DNA from: CAYMAX01 sp964388595 | GTDB taxonomy: Bacteria > Bacteroidota > Bacteroidia > Bacteroidales > UBA932 | DNA length: 21,608 nucleotides | Direction: 5' to 3' | NCBI GenBank assembly: GCA_964388595.1 | Contig: CAYMAX010000024.1 | Span: 1-21,608, forward strand | Part shown: in pieces, positions 7,371-15,191 of the stretch | Numbering within the stretch: the stretch's first letter is position 1 | Layout: each line of letters opens with the position of its first letter | Notes under the pieces: model-generated | The model's input: only the letters and a program-made list of their open reading frames with translations | What the model was told of the DNA's origin: nothing | Databases searched by the model: none | Program-made: the position numbers and the translations under genes

Positions 7371-8537
7371 ATGGATAATAAATCAAATCCCAATTTCGAT
7401 AAAGGAGGCAAATTTGGATTTCTCCACTCCACTAATGAAGCTTTCCGCTCTTTTCTCAAAGTGCCCGATACAGTAGCTACGAGGGGAAGTCACGTGAGAG
7501 ATTGCAACGACCTGAAAAGGATAATGATAGTGGTGGTGCTGGCACTTGTCCCCGCTGCTCTGTTTGGAATATACAATATAGGTTATCAGCACAATCTCTC
7601 CATAGGAGGCGACATGTCCTTCTGGCAGCTGGTGTGGTATGGGTTTTTAAAGATTCTTCCGTTATATCTGGTCTCCTACATTGTAGGGCTCGCTATAGAG
7701 TTCACATTTGCCCAGGTACGCGGACATGAAGTCAATGAAGGGTATCTCGTCACCGGTATGATTATCCCACTGATTATGCCTGTTGATGTTCCGCTGTGGA
7801 TGCTTGCCATAGCAGTCGCTTTTGCGGTGATATTCGGAAAGGAAGTGTTCGGAGGTACAGGCATGAATATCTGGAATCCCGCTCTGATAGCCCGCGCTTT
7901 TTTGTTCTTTGCTTATCCAAGTCACATGACAGGGGATAAGGTCTGGATATCGGGACTTTCAGGTGGTGAAGGGGTGTTGGATGGATTCTCTGGGGCTACT
8001 CCGTTGGCCGAGGCTCCGCTGGGTAAAATATCTTATTCTGTGTCGGATATGTTCTTGGGATTGATACCCGGTTCTGTGGGCGAGACATCAATAATCGCTA
8101 TCGCCATAGGTGCCATCATACTTCTCTGGTGCGGAGTTGCAAGTTGGAAGATAATGATTTCCTGTATTGCAGGTGCGCTTGCGATGGGATATCTTGCCAA
8201 TCTGCTATCTCCTTCGCCCGATTCATATATGGCTCTTCCCGCTTGGAAACATCTGATAATGGGAGGGTTTGCATTTGGTGCGGTCTTTATGGCCACCGAC
8301 CCTGTGACTTCTGCTCAGACTGAGGGAGGCAAGTGGATTTATGGTTTCCTGATAGGGGTAATGACCATCATTATTCGTCTTTTCAACCCCGGTTATCCAG
8401 AAGGGATGATGCTTTCGATACTTCTTATGAACACTGCAGCACCGTTGATAGACCACTGGATGGTCAACTGCAACATTCGCAGAAGGATGAGACGCTCGTT
8501 AAAGTCCAATATTCAAACTAAACGCTATGAATACTAA
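7371..8537 (+). CDS. nqrB: Na+-translocating NADH:quinone reductase subunit B
   Basis: A 388-residue integral membrane subunit, about ten transmembrane segments, carrying a covalently bound FMN and riboflavin; it forms much of the sodium path. The FMN attachment motif DGFSGATPLAEAPL is at 204-217, with T210 the expected phosphodiester-linked residue. GGTGMNIWNPALIARAFLFFAYP (161-183) and GAVFMATDPVTSAQT (303-317) are strongly conserved NqrB blocks. FMN attachment needs the transferase ApbE, which is not in this window. Its last 11 bases overlap the start of nqrC in another frame. Confidence 0.97.
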   Translation: MDNKSNPNFDKGGKFGFLHSTNEAFRSFLKVPDTVATRGSHVRDCNDLKRIMIVVVLALVPAALFGIYNIGYQHNLSIGGDMSFWQLVWYGFLKILPLYLVSYIVGLAIEFTFAQVRGHEVNEGYLVTGMIIPLIMPVDVPLWMLAIAVAFAVIFGKEVFGGTGMNIWNPALIARAFLFFAYPSHMTGDKVWISGLSGGEGVLDGFSGATPLAEAPLGKISYSVSDMFLGLIPGSVGETSIIAIAIGAIILLWCGVASWKIMISCIAGALAMGYLANLLSPSPDSYMALPAWKHLIMGGFAFGAVFMATDPVTSAQTEGGKWIYGFLIGVMTIIIRLFNPGYPEGMMLSILLMNTAAPLIDHWMVNCNIRRRMRRSLKSNIQTKRYEY

Positions 8538-9273
8538 CAGCAACGCATATACAATTATCTATGCTACAGTGCTGGTGGCGCTGGTAGCAGCTGTTTTGGC
8601 TTATGTTTCGATTTCTCTCAAGCCCCGTCAGCAGAGAAACATAGTGTTGGAGACTCAGAAAAATATTCTGATGTCGGTACATCTTGTGAAAGACCTCGAT
8701 AAAGTAAAAGACAAGACTGCATATATTCAAAAGGCCTATTCCAAATATATCACCAACTCCTATGTGCTGAATTACAAAGGGGAGAAAGTGAGTGGAGACG
8801 CATTCAATATTGATTTAAAAGAACAATACGATATTTTAAGACAGTCGCCTTCGGATTTATCCAAATTGAGGCTTCCGGTATTTATCTGTACTCTCAATGA
8901 CAGTACCACGGTGGAAGTGTTAGCGGTTTATGGTGCAGGACTATGGGGACCCATTTGGGGATATATCTCTTTGGAGGAAGATTATTCTACAATATACGGA
9001 GCCGTATTCTCTCATAAGAGTGAGACCCCGGGATTGGGAGCAGAAATAGCTACGGAGTGGTTTGGGGAGAGTTTTCGTGGTAAAGAGATATTTGATGACG
9101 ATGTTTTTACCTCCATAGAGATAGTCAAAGGTGGAGTAAAGAACGGCAATAAACATCAGGTAGATGCTATCTCTGGAGGCTCCATCACCAGCAGGTCGCT
9201 TCAGAAAACGATCAGACAGTGGTTGGTTTGTTATCTTCCATATCTTGAAAGCAATAAGGAGGTATCATTATGA
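8527..9273 (+). CDS. nqrC: Na+-translocating NADH:quinone reductase subunit C
   Basis: A 248-residue subunit with one N-terminal membrane helix (about 8-30) and a periplasmic FMN-binding domain that relays electrons. The flavinylation motif reads DAISGGSITS (213-222). The residue that carries FMN in most NqrC proteins is the threonine of SGAT; here the equivalent is S219 (codon TCC at 9181-9183). PGLGAEI (168-174), the conserved loop near the flavin, is present. The start lies inside the end of nqrB and the ATGA at the end overlaps nqrD by 4 bp, so these subunits are tightly coupled. The serine is unusual and is discussed as a finding. Confidence 0.95.
   Translation: MNTNSNAYTIIYATVLVALVAAVLAYVSISLKPRQQRNIVLETQKNILMSVHLVKDLDKVKDKTAYIQKAYSKYITNSYVLNYKGEKVSGDAFNIDLKEQYDILRQSPSDLSKLRLPVFICTLNDSTTVEVLAVYGAGLWGPIWGYISLEEDYSTIYGAVFSHKSETPGLGAEIATEWFGESFRGKEIFDDDVFTSIEIVKGGVKNGNKHQVDAISGGSITSRSLQKTIRQWLVCYLPYLESNKEVSL
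9256..9263 (+). promoter_or_regulatory. Strong Shine-Dalgarno sequence for nqrD
   Basis: AAGGAGGT, a full complement to the 16S rRNA 3' end, lies 6 bp before the nqrD ATG and within the last codons of nqrC. The other nqr genes have weaker or no such sequence, and Bacteroidetes rarely rely on it. Confidence 0.6.
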
Positions 9274-9893
9274 AACAGAACTTTTTCAAAAATCCTCTCT
9301 TCAAGTCCAATCCCATCACCGTATTGGTGCTCGGTATCTGTTCCGCTTTAGCTGTCACAGTGAAGTTGGAGGGTGCATGTGTGATGGCTCTCTCGGTGAT
9401 GATAGTCACAGGATTTTCGAGCATGTTTATCTCTCTAATCCGTAATTCTATCCCCAATCGTATCAGAATAATTGTTCAATTGGTGATAGTGGCTCTCTTC
9501 GTCATCCTCATCGACCAGGCACTCAAAGCGTTTGCTTATGATTTAAGTAAGCAACTATCTGTCTATGTGGGACTTATTATTACCAATTGTATCATTATGG
9601 GGAGAATAGAAGGATTTGCCCTCAATCATAAACCGATACCCTCTCTGGTCGATGGATTGGCCAATGGTCTTGGGTATGGGATGGTATTGGTGGTGATAGC
9701 TTTTTTAAGAGAGCTTTTTGGTTCAGGGACTCTTTTCGGATATCGCATTATCCCGTTGAATTGGTATGTAAGCAATGGTGGATTTTACGAGAACAACGGG
9801 CTGATGATACTTCCACCGATGGCTCTCATCCTTGTCGGAGTCATCATATGGATACAAAGGAGTGTTCAGAAAGACCTTATAGATAAACAATAA
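9270..9893 (+). CDS. nqrD: Na+-translocating NADH:quinone reductase subunit D
   Basis: A 207-residue membrane protein with six predicted helices, homologous to NqrE in inverted topology. C24 (in LGICSALAVT) and C107 (in LIITNCIIMGR) correspond to the cysteines that, with the NqrE pair, hold the intramembrane iron centre between NqrF and NqrC. The blocks LVDGLANGLGYGMVLVVIAFLRELFGSG and LPPMALILVGVIIW are characteristic. Rnf-type RnfE is a close relative, but nqrA, nqrF and the gene order settle the assignment. Overlaps nqrC by 4 bp. Confidence 0.96.
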   Translation: MKQNFFKNPLFKSNPITVLVLGICSALAVTVKLEGACVMALSVMIVTGFSSMFISLIRNSIPNRIRIIVQLVIVALFVILIDQALKAFAYDLSKQLSVYVGLIITNCIIMGRIEGFALNHKPIPSLVDGLANGLGYGMVLVVIAFLRELFGSGTLFGYRIIPLNWYVSNGGFYENNGLMILPPMALILVGVIIWIQRSVQKDLIDKQ

Positions 9894-9904
9894 TAGACAT
9901 CGCT

Positions 9905-10522
9905 ATGCAAGATTACATCAATTTATTTGTAAAGTCGGTATTCGTGGATAATATGATATTTGCATATTTCCTCGGAATGTGTTCGTTTCTCGCTGTTTCT
10001 AAAAATATAAAAACAGCCACCGGACTTGGTTTGGCAGTCATATTTGTCATTTTCATCACATTGCCCATCAATTATCTTCTCAATAAATATTTTTTAGCCC
10101 CCGGAGCTATGGCTTGGATAGACCCAAAGTTGGCATCGCTTGATTTGGGATTTCTGAGCTTTATTATATTTATCGCCGTCATTGCTGCCATAGTGCAGAT
10201 AGTGGAGATGGTGGTCGAGAAATATGTCCCCTCACTCTATTCCTCTCTCGGAATATTTCTCCCTTTGATAGCTGTCAATTGTGCGGTGCTGGGAGCATCT
10301 CTTTTTATGCAGGAGAAGGCTTTCGCCAATATTGGAGAAGCTTCAGTTTATGCTCTCGGTTCAGGTATAGGATGGTTTTTGGCGATAGTGCTGCTTTCTG
10401 CCATCAGAGAAAAACTTTCCTATTCCAATGTCCCCAAGCCGCTTCGCGGTCTCGGAATTACTTTTATCATCACTGGTATGATGGGAATTGCTTTTATGAG
10501 TTTTATGGGTATTCAATTATAA
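9905..10522 (+). CDS. nqrE: Na+-translocating NADH:quinone reductase subunit E
   Basis: A 205-residue, six-helix membrane subunit. C26 (FLGMCSFLAVS) and C126 (IAVNCAVLG) are the conserved pair that completes the NqrD/NqrE iron site. VFVDNMIFAYFLGMC (12-26), VEMVVEKYVPSLYSSLGIFLPLI and the C-terminal PKPLRGLGITFIITGMMGIAFMSF are standard NqrE sequence. It starts 11 bp after nqrD and ends 9 bp before nqrF, with no room for a separate promoter. Confidence 0.96.
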   Translation: MQDYINLFVKSVFVDNMIFAYFLGMCSFLAVSKNIKTATGLGLAVIFVIFITLPINYLLNKYFLAPGAMAWIDPKLASLDLGFLSFIIFIAVIAAIVQIVEMVVEKYVPSLYSSLGIFLPLIAVNCAVLGASLFMQEKAFANIGEASVYALGSGIGWFLAIVLLSAIREKLSYSNVPKPLRGLGITFIITGMMGIAFMSFMGIQL

Positions 10523-10531
10523 CGGAGCGGT

Positions 10532-11788
10532 ATGTTTGATTTTACATTGTTGATAGTCTCTGTAGTTACTTTTCTTGTCTTGATATTAATTCTTGTAGGG
10601 TTGCTTCTCGTGGCCAAGTCTAAGTTGTTGCCCAAGGGAAGTGTCAAAATTGATATCAATAATTCTGACAAAGTGCTCACGGTAGAGCCTGGGGCTTCAT
10701 TAATATCGACTTTATCGGCAGAAAAGATATATCTTCCCTCTGCCTGCGGCGGTATGGGTACTTGTGGCTTGTGTAAATGTCAGGTGCTTTCAGGTGCCGG
10801 TTCTATCTTACCTACTGAGGTTGGTTTTTTTAACAGAAAGCAGCAATCAGCTCACTGGAGACTTGGGTGTCAGGTCAAAGTGCGAGAAGATATGGAGATT
10901 TTGCTGCCGGAAACGATTCTCGGTGTACGCAAATATGAGTGCGAAGTGTTGAGCAATCGCAATGTGGCTACTTTTATCAAGGAATTAATAGTGCGTCTTC
11001 CTGAAGGGGAGAACCTCAAATTTCATTCAGGAGGATATGTACAGATAGATATTCCGGCCTATTCTGACATAGATTATCAAGACCTCGAAGTAGATGAACC
11101 ATACAGAGAAGATTGGGAGAGTCTCAATATGAGGCACTTCCACGCAAGGAATGAAGAGCCCACAACGAGGGCATATTCGATGGCCAATGACCCTTCAGAA
11201 GGAAATATCGTCATGCTCAATGTCCGCATTGCCACTCCTCCCTTTGACAAGAGCAAAGGTGAGTTTATGAAAGTCCTTCCCGGGATAAGTTCTTCTTATG
11301 TTTTTTCTCTCAAAGTTGGTGACAAGCTCACTTTATCGGGCCCTTATGGAGAATTTTTCTTACGTGACACCGACCGCGAAATGGTGTTTATAGGAGGAGG
11401 AGCCGGCATGGCACCTATGCGTTCTCATATTTTTCATCTCTTCAAGACGCTGAAAACTACTCGAAAAGTAAGTTTCTGGTATGGTGCACGTTCCCGCAAG
11501 GAGATATTCTACGAAGACTCTTTCGAAGAGCTGGAGAGGATGTTCCCCAACTTTTCTTTCCATATAGCCCTCTCTGAACCCCTTCCATCCGATGAATGGA
11601 AAGGTTCAGTAGGGTTTATACATCAAGTGCTTTATGATGAATATCTTTCAGGACATAAAGCCCCTGAAGATGTTGAGTACTATTTGTGCGGTCCGCCTAT
11701 GATGACATCATCTGTCATCACCATGCTCGATAATCTCGGAGTGATGTCTGACAACATCCTCTTCGACGATTTCGGTCAATCCAAATAG
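10532..11788 (+). CDS. nqrF: Na+-translocating NADH:quinone reductase subunit F
   Basis: A 418-residue NADH dehydrogenase subunit, the entry point for electrons. An N-terminal membrane anchor (about 5-28) is followed by a plant-type [2Fe-2S] domain with ligands C72, C78, C81 and C113 (Cx5Cx2C...C). A ferredoxin-NADP reductase-like module follows: RAYSMAN (213-219) for FAD, GGGAGMAPMRSH (288-299) for NADH, and CGPPMM (386-391). The ending ILFDDFG is typical. All cofactor residues are intact. Last gene of the operon; only 10 bp separate its stop from the end of the convergent oxidoreductase gene, with no visible terminator. Confidence 0.97.
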   Translation: MFDFTLLIVSVVTFLVLILILVGLLLVAKSKLLPKGSVKIDINNSDKVLTVEPGASLISTLSAEKIYLPSACGGMGTCGLCKCQVLSGAGSILPTEVGFFNRKQQSAHWRLGCQVKVREDMEILLPETILGVRKYECEVLSNRNVATFIKELIVRLPEGENLKFHSGGYVQIDIPAYSDIDYQDLEVDEPYREDWESLNMRHFHARNEEPTTRAYSMANDPSEGNIVMLNVRIATPPFDKSKGEFMKVLPGISSSYVFSLKVGDKLTLSGPYGEFFLRDTDREMVFIGGGAGMAPMRSHIFHLFKTLKTTRKVSFWYGARSRKEIFYEDSFEELERMFPNFSFHIALSEPLPSDEWKGSVGFIHQVLYDEYLSGHKAPEDVEYYLCGPPMMTSSVITMLDNLGVMSDNILFDDFGQSK

Positions 11789-11798
11789 ATATCCGGGC

Positions 11799-14700
11799 TT
11801 ACTTGAAAGCCTGTTCGCTGAGACCCTTATGATCGAGGGCCATCTCTTTGAAGTAATCTGGTACCGGCTTGCCAAGCAGTGAATCGACATATAGTTTCCC
11901 GATATACTGCGAAAGCATAAATCCGTGTCCTCTCATACCTACGAAGAGACCGAGAGCAGGATCTACTATGTAGCGAGGCTCTGTGTAGTAGCCGCACCAG
12001 GTAGCTTGAATACCCACCCCTTTGAGTTGAGGAATCCAGTCTGAAAATACTTCAGAAACTATTTCAAGGAAGGACTCTGCGTTGATGGTAAGATTTTTGG
12101 CTATCTCGCCGGCATCGGTAGCAGGTGAAGCACATCCGATGATCTGCCCGGTGTTGTAGAATTGCTGACCATACACTGCGGAGAAACCTTTGTAGTGACG
12201 GCGGTCGATGAGCATATCAAGACAAGCTCCGTCTTTGCCGAGCATAGGGAGTTTCTTGGTGATGAAGGCCTGGTGTTTTACCGGATAGAGTCCTGTTTCT
12301 ATACCCAATTTGTTGGCAAATACTGCGGCATTGGCTCCCAAGGCATTGACAAAAATCTCTGTATGATATTCTGTATATCTGCCATCTGCACCCTTAACTA
12401 CTACTTTGTACTCTTTACCAACGCGTGTGACATCGATTAGCTCGGTGTTTTCAAGTACCACGCCGCCTGCTTTCTTCCCTAAGAAGCGAACCAAATCAAT
12501 GGTCTTGCCGGGGCTGGCCTGCCAGCAATCGTCAGAGACGAGTGCATGAGTGTAGATGTCAAGGTTGGGATTGAAATACTCTGAAACCTCTTTTCTGAAA
12601 TCTTTGGCCTCCACCATATAGGCTTTAGACCATGCGCGTGAGGCATCAAGTGAACGATATGTAGCTTCATCGTGAGCGAAGCTGATATATCTTATGGGAT
12701 GATAATGAACATCTGATTTTTTCTGAAGTTCACGGAAAATATCCTGATTGTTATTGGCTATATCTGCAAGTGCGGGGAGAGAGAATGCGGGACGTCCACC
12801 ACCTATGCACCTCCAGGAACTACCTCTCTCTTTATTGATAAGAATGGGTTTGAATCCAGCTTCTGACAAATATCTGAAGAGGCCTGTACCTGCCATGCCA
12901 CCGCCGGCAACTATAGCACCGACTTTTTCTTTGACGATGGTGGTAGAGGTAGCAGGGGTGACAAGGGTAGTCTTCATAGACTCGTTGAGGACATTGCCGA
13001 GATTGACCTGATTGGCCATGGGGCCACGTGGTGTAAATTCTCCGGTCACTTCGATACCATAGGGACGAAGTGCTGCTTTGGCACGGGGAAGACATCTGGT
13101 ACCGCGGCAAGCACCCATACCGAGACGTGATATATGTTTCAATTCGTCGCAGGTGATGGTCTTGCGGTCACCGATGAGTTCAACCAACTTTTCGATGGTC
13201 ACATCTTCGCAATGGCAAATATAAGTCTCTGCCTTTTCATTGTGGGCAGGGGTAAATTTCAAAGGTTCGGGATAATTTTCTTTGACGATAAATCCTCGAG
13301 CGGAAGTAATATCGGCAGAAGTGAGTTTGGTAGCGTGTACTCTGGCGACATTGGTCTTATTGGGTTTGATTAAAATCTTCTCTATGACACCTTCTCCCAC
13401 TTTCTGGCCATTGTTGTCCACCAAGAAGACTTCCGAACCCTCTTTGGCTGCATATTCGATGGGGAGGAATAGAAGATTTTTCTGAGTGTTATAGCCGAAG
13501 ATTGCAAGGCCTGGGCATTGATTTACGCAATCCATACATCCGATACATTTGTTGTAATCCACTACAGGAGTGACAGATGTGGAGGATTTGGTGATAGCAC
13601 CCTGTTTGCAGGCAAAGGAGCAGGGGTTGCAGGCAAATCCGTAGAGGCAGTCCATAATGATGAATGGTTTGGCTGCTGCACGCTCTGCATCGGGATGATT
13701 TGGTACTTCCAGAATTCTTTTGGGCTTCTGTTGAGAATCGAGATATTCTTTGGAAACAGAGAGGTATTCTTCGTAATTGATTCTCTTGCCGAGATTTTGC
13801 ATCACTTCGTAGGCACATTGTCTGCCACGAAGAACTGCTGATGTGCCTTCTCCGATACGAACTGAATCGCCCACTCCGTGGCAACTGCGTCCGAACATTG
13901 TGTTGCCCTTGACGAAAAGTTGGCTGTCGGGTAGAAGTCCTGTACAGATATTGATACAATCTATGCCATCAATTCTCTGTTCTGTGCCGGGGATTGGTTT
14001 GAAATTTTCGCATTTGGCTATGATAGCTCCTGTGACACCTGTATAATCTTTATTGGGGATGGCTTCCAAAAGTACGTGAGAGGTCATAATGGGGATTCCG
14101 AGACGGCGTACTCTGTTGGCCTGAACAGGGAAACCACCTTCGTTGGGCATAGCTTCGATAATGGCTTTGACATGGGCACCTGCCTGCATTGCCTGGTAAG
14201 AAGTGAGGTATCCGATATTACCTGCACCCACTGTGAGAATGTTTTTGCCGAGGAGAGTGAATTGGGTATTCATCATTCTCTGTACCACAGCTGCAGTATA
14301 CACACCGGGGACATCATCGTTTTTGAAAGCCGGCATAAATGGAAGTGCTCCGGTAGCAATCACAAGTTCATCACAATCGACATAGAACTGTTCGTCTGTG
14401 GCGATGTTTTTTACTGCCAATCTTTTGCCCTCAAGTATATCCCAAACCACTGAATCAAGGAAAATGCCCTCATGGCTATCTCCTGCAAGTGTCTTGGCGA
14501 TATCAAAACCTCTCATGCCACCAAATCTTTTCTCTTTTTCAAAGAAGAAAAACTGGTGAGTCTGCATAAGGAACTGTCCTCCAATGTGGCTATTGTTGTC
14601 GATGACGATATTATCGATGTTGTTCTTTTTGAGTTCTTCTCTCACAGACAGTCCGGCAGGACCTGCACCGATGATGGCTACAGAAGTTTTATATACTTTT

Positions 14701-15041
14701 TTTGTCTCTACTTTGCCCCCTTTTTCAGTGATTAGAACCCCTTTGAAACCATTGTCCTGGGTGAGTCTTTCCACCTTTTTGACATTATCAACTTTGGTGA
14801 CACAGATTCTGCGGATTTTTCCATCGACCAGCATCTCGCAGGCACCGCACTTCCCAATGCCGCATTCCATAGTTCTTTTTCTCTTGTCGAGGCTGAGACT
14901 GTGAACTTGAAGTCCTGCCTGATGAAGGGCAGCTGCAACGGTACATCCTTTTTGACCTTTAATAGTCTTTCCTTCGAAAGAAAATTCCACCAAATCCTCT
15001 TGAGGAATAGGCAGAATGGGGTGAGTAGAAATTTTATACAT
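11799..15041 (-). CDS. Multi-domain flavin/iron-sulfur amino-acid dehydrogenase-like fusion
   Basis: A 1080-residue fusion. In order: a [2Fe-2S] domain (C60, C65, C68, C80); a pyridine nucleotide-disulfide oxidoreductase-like FAD module (GAGPAG 125-130; second Rossmann VGAGNIG 271-277); a ferredoxin-like region with two Cys sets (C465/471/474/478 and C499/502/505/509) for [4Fe-4S]; a BFD-like [2Fe-2S] domain (C609, C611, C645, C650); and a DAO-type FAD oxidase domain (VAGGGMAGTG 711-720 to the end). These parts equal the separate subunits of HcnABC, opine oxidase, D-hydroxyproline dehydrogenase (LhpBEF) or archaeal proline dehydrogenase. It probably oxidises an amino or imino acid; substrate unknown. 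No signal peptide or membrane helix. ATG 15041 is chosen because the upstream ATG at 15071 overlaps the -7 box. Confidence 0.85.
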   Translation of the reverse strand: MYKISTHPILPIPQEDLVEFSFEGKTIKGQKGCTVAAALHQAGLQVHSLSLDKRKRTMECGIGKCGACEMLVDGKIRRICVTKVDNVKKVERLTQDNGFKGVLITEKGGKVETKKVYKTSVAIIGAGPAGLSVREELKKNNIDNIVIDNNSHIGGQFLMQTHQFFFFEKEKRFGGMRGFDIAKTLAGDSHEGIFLDSVVWDILEGKRLAVKNIATDEQFYVDCDELVIATGALPFMPAFKNDDVPGVYTAAVVQRMMNTQFTLLGKNILTVGAGNIGYLTSYQAMQAGAHVKAIIEAMPNEGGFPVQANRVRRLGIPIMTSHVLLEAIPNKDYTGVTGAIIAKCENFKPIPGTEQRIDGIDCINICTGLLPDSQLFVKGNTMFGRSCHGVGDSVRIGEGTSAVLRGRQCAYEVMQNLGKRINYEEYLSVSKEYLDSQQKPKRILEVPNHPDAERAAAKPFIIMDCLYGFACNPCSFACKQGAITKSSTSVTPVVDYNKCIGCMDCVNQCPGLAIFGYNTQKNLLFLPIEYAAKEGSEVFLVDNNGQKVGEGVIEKILIKPNKTNVARVHATKLTSADITSARGFIVKENYPEPLKFTPAHNEKAETYICHCEDVTIEKLVELIGDRKTITCDELKHISRLGMGACRGTRCLPRAKAALRPYGIEVTGEFTPRGPMANQVNLGNVLNESMKTTLVTPATSTTIVKEKVGAIVAGGGMAGTGLFRYLSEAGFKPILINKERGSSWRCIGGGRPAFSLPALADIANNNQDIFRELQKKSDVHYHPIRYISFAHDEATYRSLDASRAWSKAYMVEAKDFRKEVSEYFNPNLDIYTHALVSDDCWQASPGKTIDLVRFLGKKAGGVVLENTELIDVTRVGKEYKVVVKGADGRYTEYHTEIFVNALGANAAVFANKLGIETGLYPVKHQAFITKKLPMLGKDGACLDMLIDRRHYKGFSAVYGQQFYNTGQIIGCASPATDAGEIAKNLTINAESFLEIVSEVFSDWIPQLKGVGIQATWCGYYTEPRYIVDPALGLFVGMRGHGFMLSQYIGKLYVDSLLGKPVPDYFKEMALDHKGLSEQAFK

Positions 15042-15068
15042 TTTATGTTTATTTTTAAATAATGCGAA

Positions 15069-15099
15069 CAAAGGTAGTGTTTTTTTAAAAACAGATAAA
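15069..15099 (-). promoter_or_regulatory. Predicted promoter of the fusion oxidoreductase
   Basis: Minus-strand TACCTTTG (15076-15069) fits TAnnTTTG exactly. TTTA (15099-15096) stands 19 bp upstream as a 3-of-4 -33 box. Transcription would start near 15063, about 22 bases before ATG 15041. Confidence 0.65.
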
Positions 15100-15124
15100 T
15101 CTATATCATCTTTTTTTAAAACAG
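15080..15124. repeat. Direct repeat around the fusion-gene promoter
   Basis: TTTTTTTAAAAACAG at 15080-15094 recurs at 15111-15124 with one A missing. The copies are 31 bp apart start to start, about three helical turns. The first lies between the -7 and -33 boxes of the minus-strand promoter, the second just upstream of it. This could be a regulator site, or merely A/T-rich DNA. Confidence 0.4.
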
Positions 15125-15191
15125 GTGGTGGAAACTGATAATTTCTTAGTTTAGCGATGGTAAAAACAACAATTTTTAAAGGGATATCAGT

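Noticed and set aside
5985..11788. Rnf complex instead of NQR
   Set aside because: NqrD/NqrE resemble RnfE/RnfA, but the operon has NqrA and the NqrF architecture in A-F order and lacks rnfB and rnfC.
11789..11798. Terminator between nqrF and the convergent oxidoreductase
   Set aside because: The 10-bp spacer has no adequate hairpin or T-run. A 5-bp pairing nearby is too weak to call.
13489..13959. Long antisense or shadow open frames across the fusion gene and elsewhere
   Set aside because: They arise opposite or out of frame with strongly supported genes, have low-complexity or unusual compositions and show no recognisable domains.
15042..15071. Start of the fusion protein at 15071
   Set aside because: This ATG overlaps the predicted -7 box (15076-15069), so it would not be in the transcript. 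The ten extra residues also lack family similarity.
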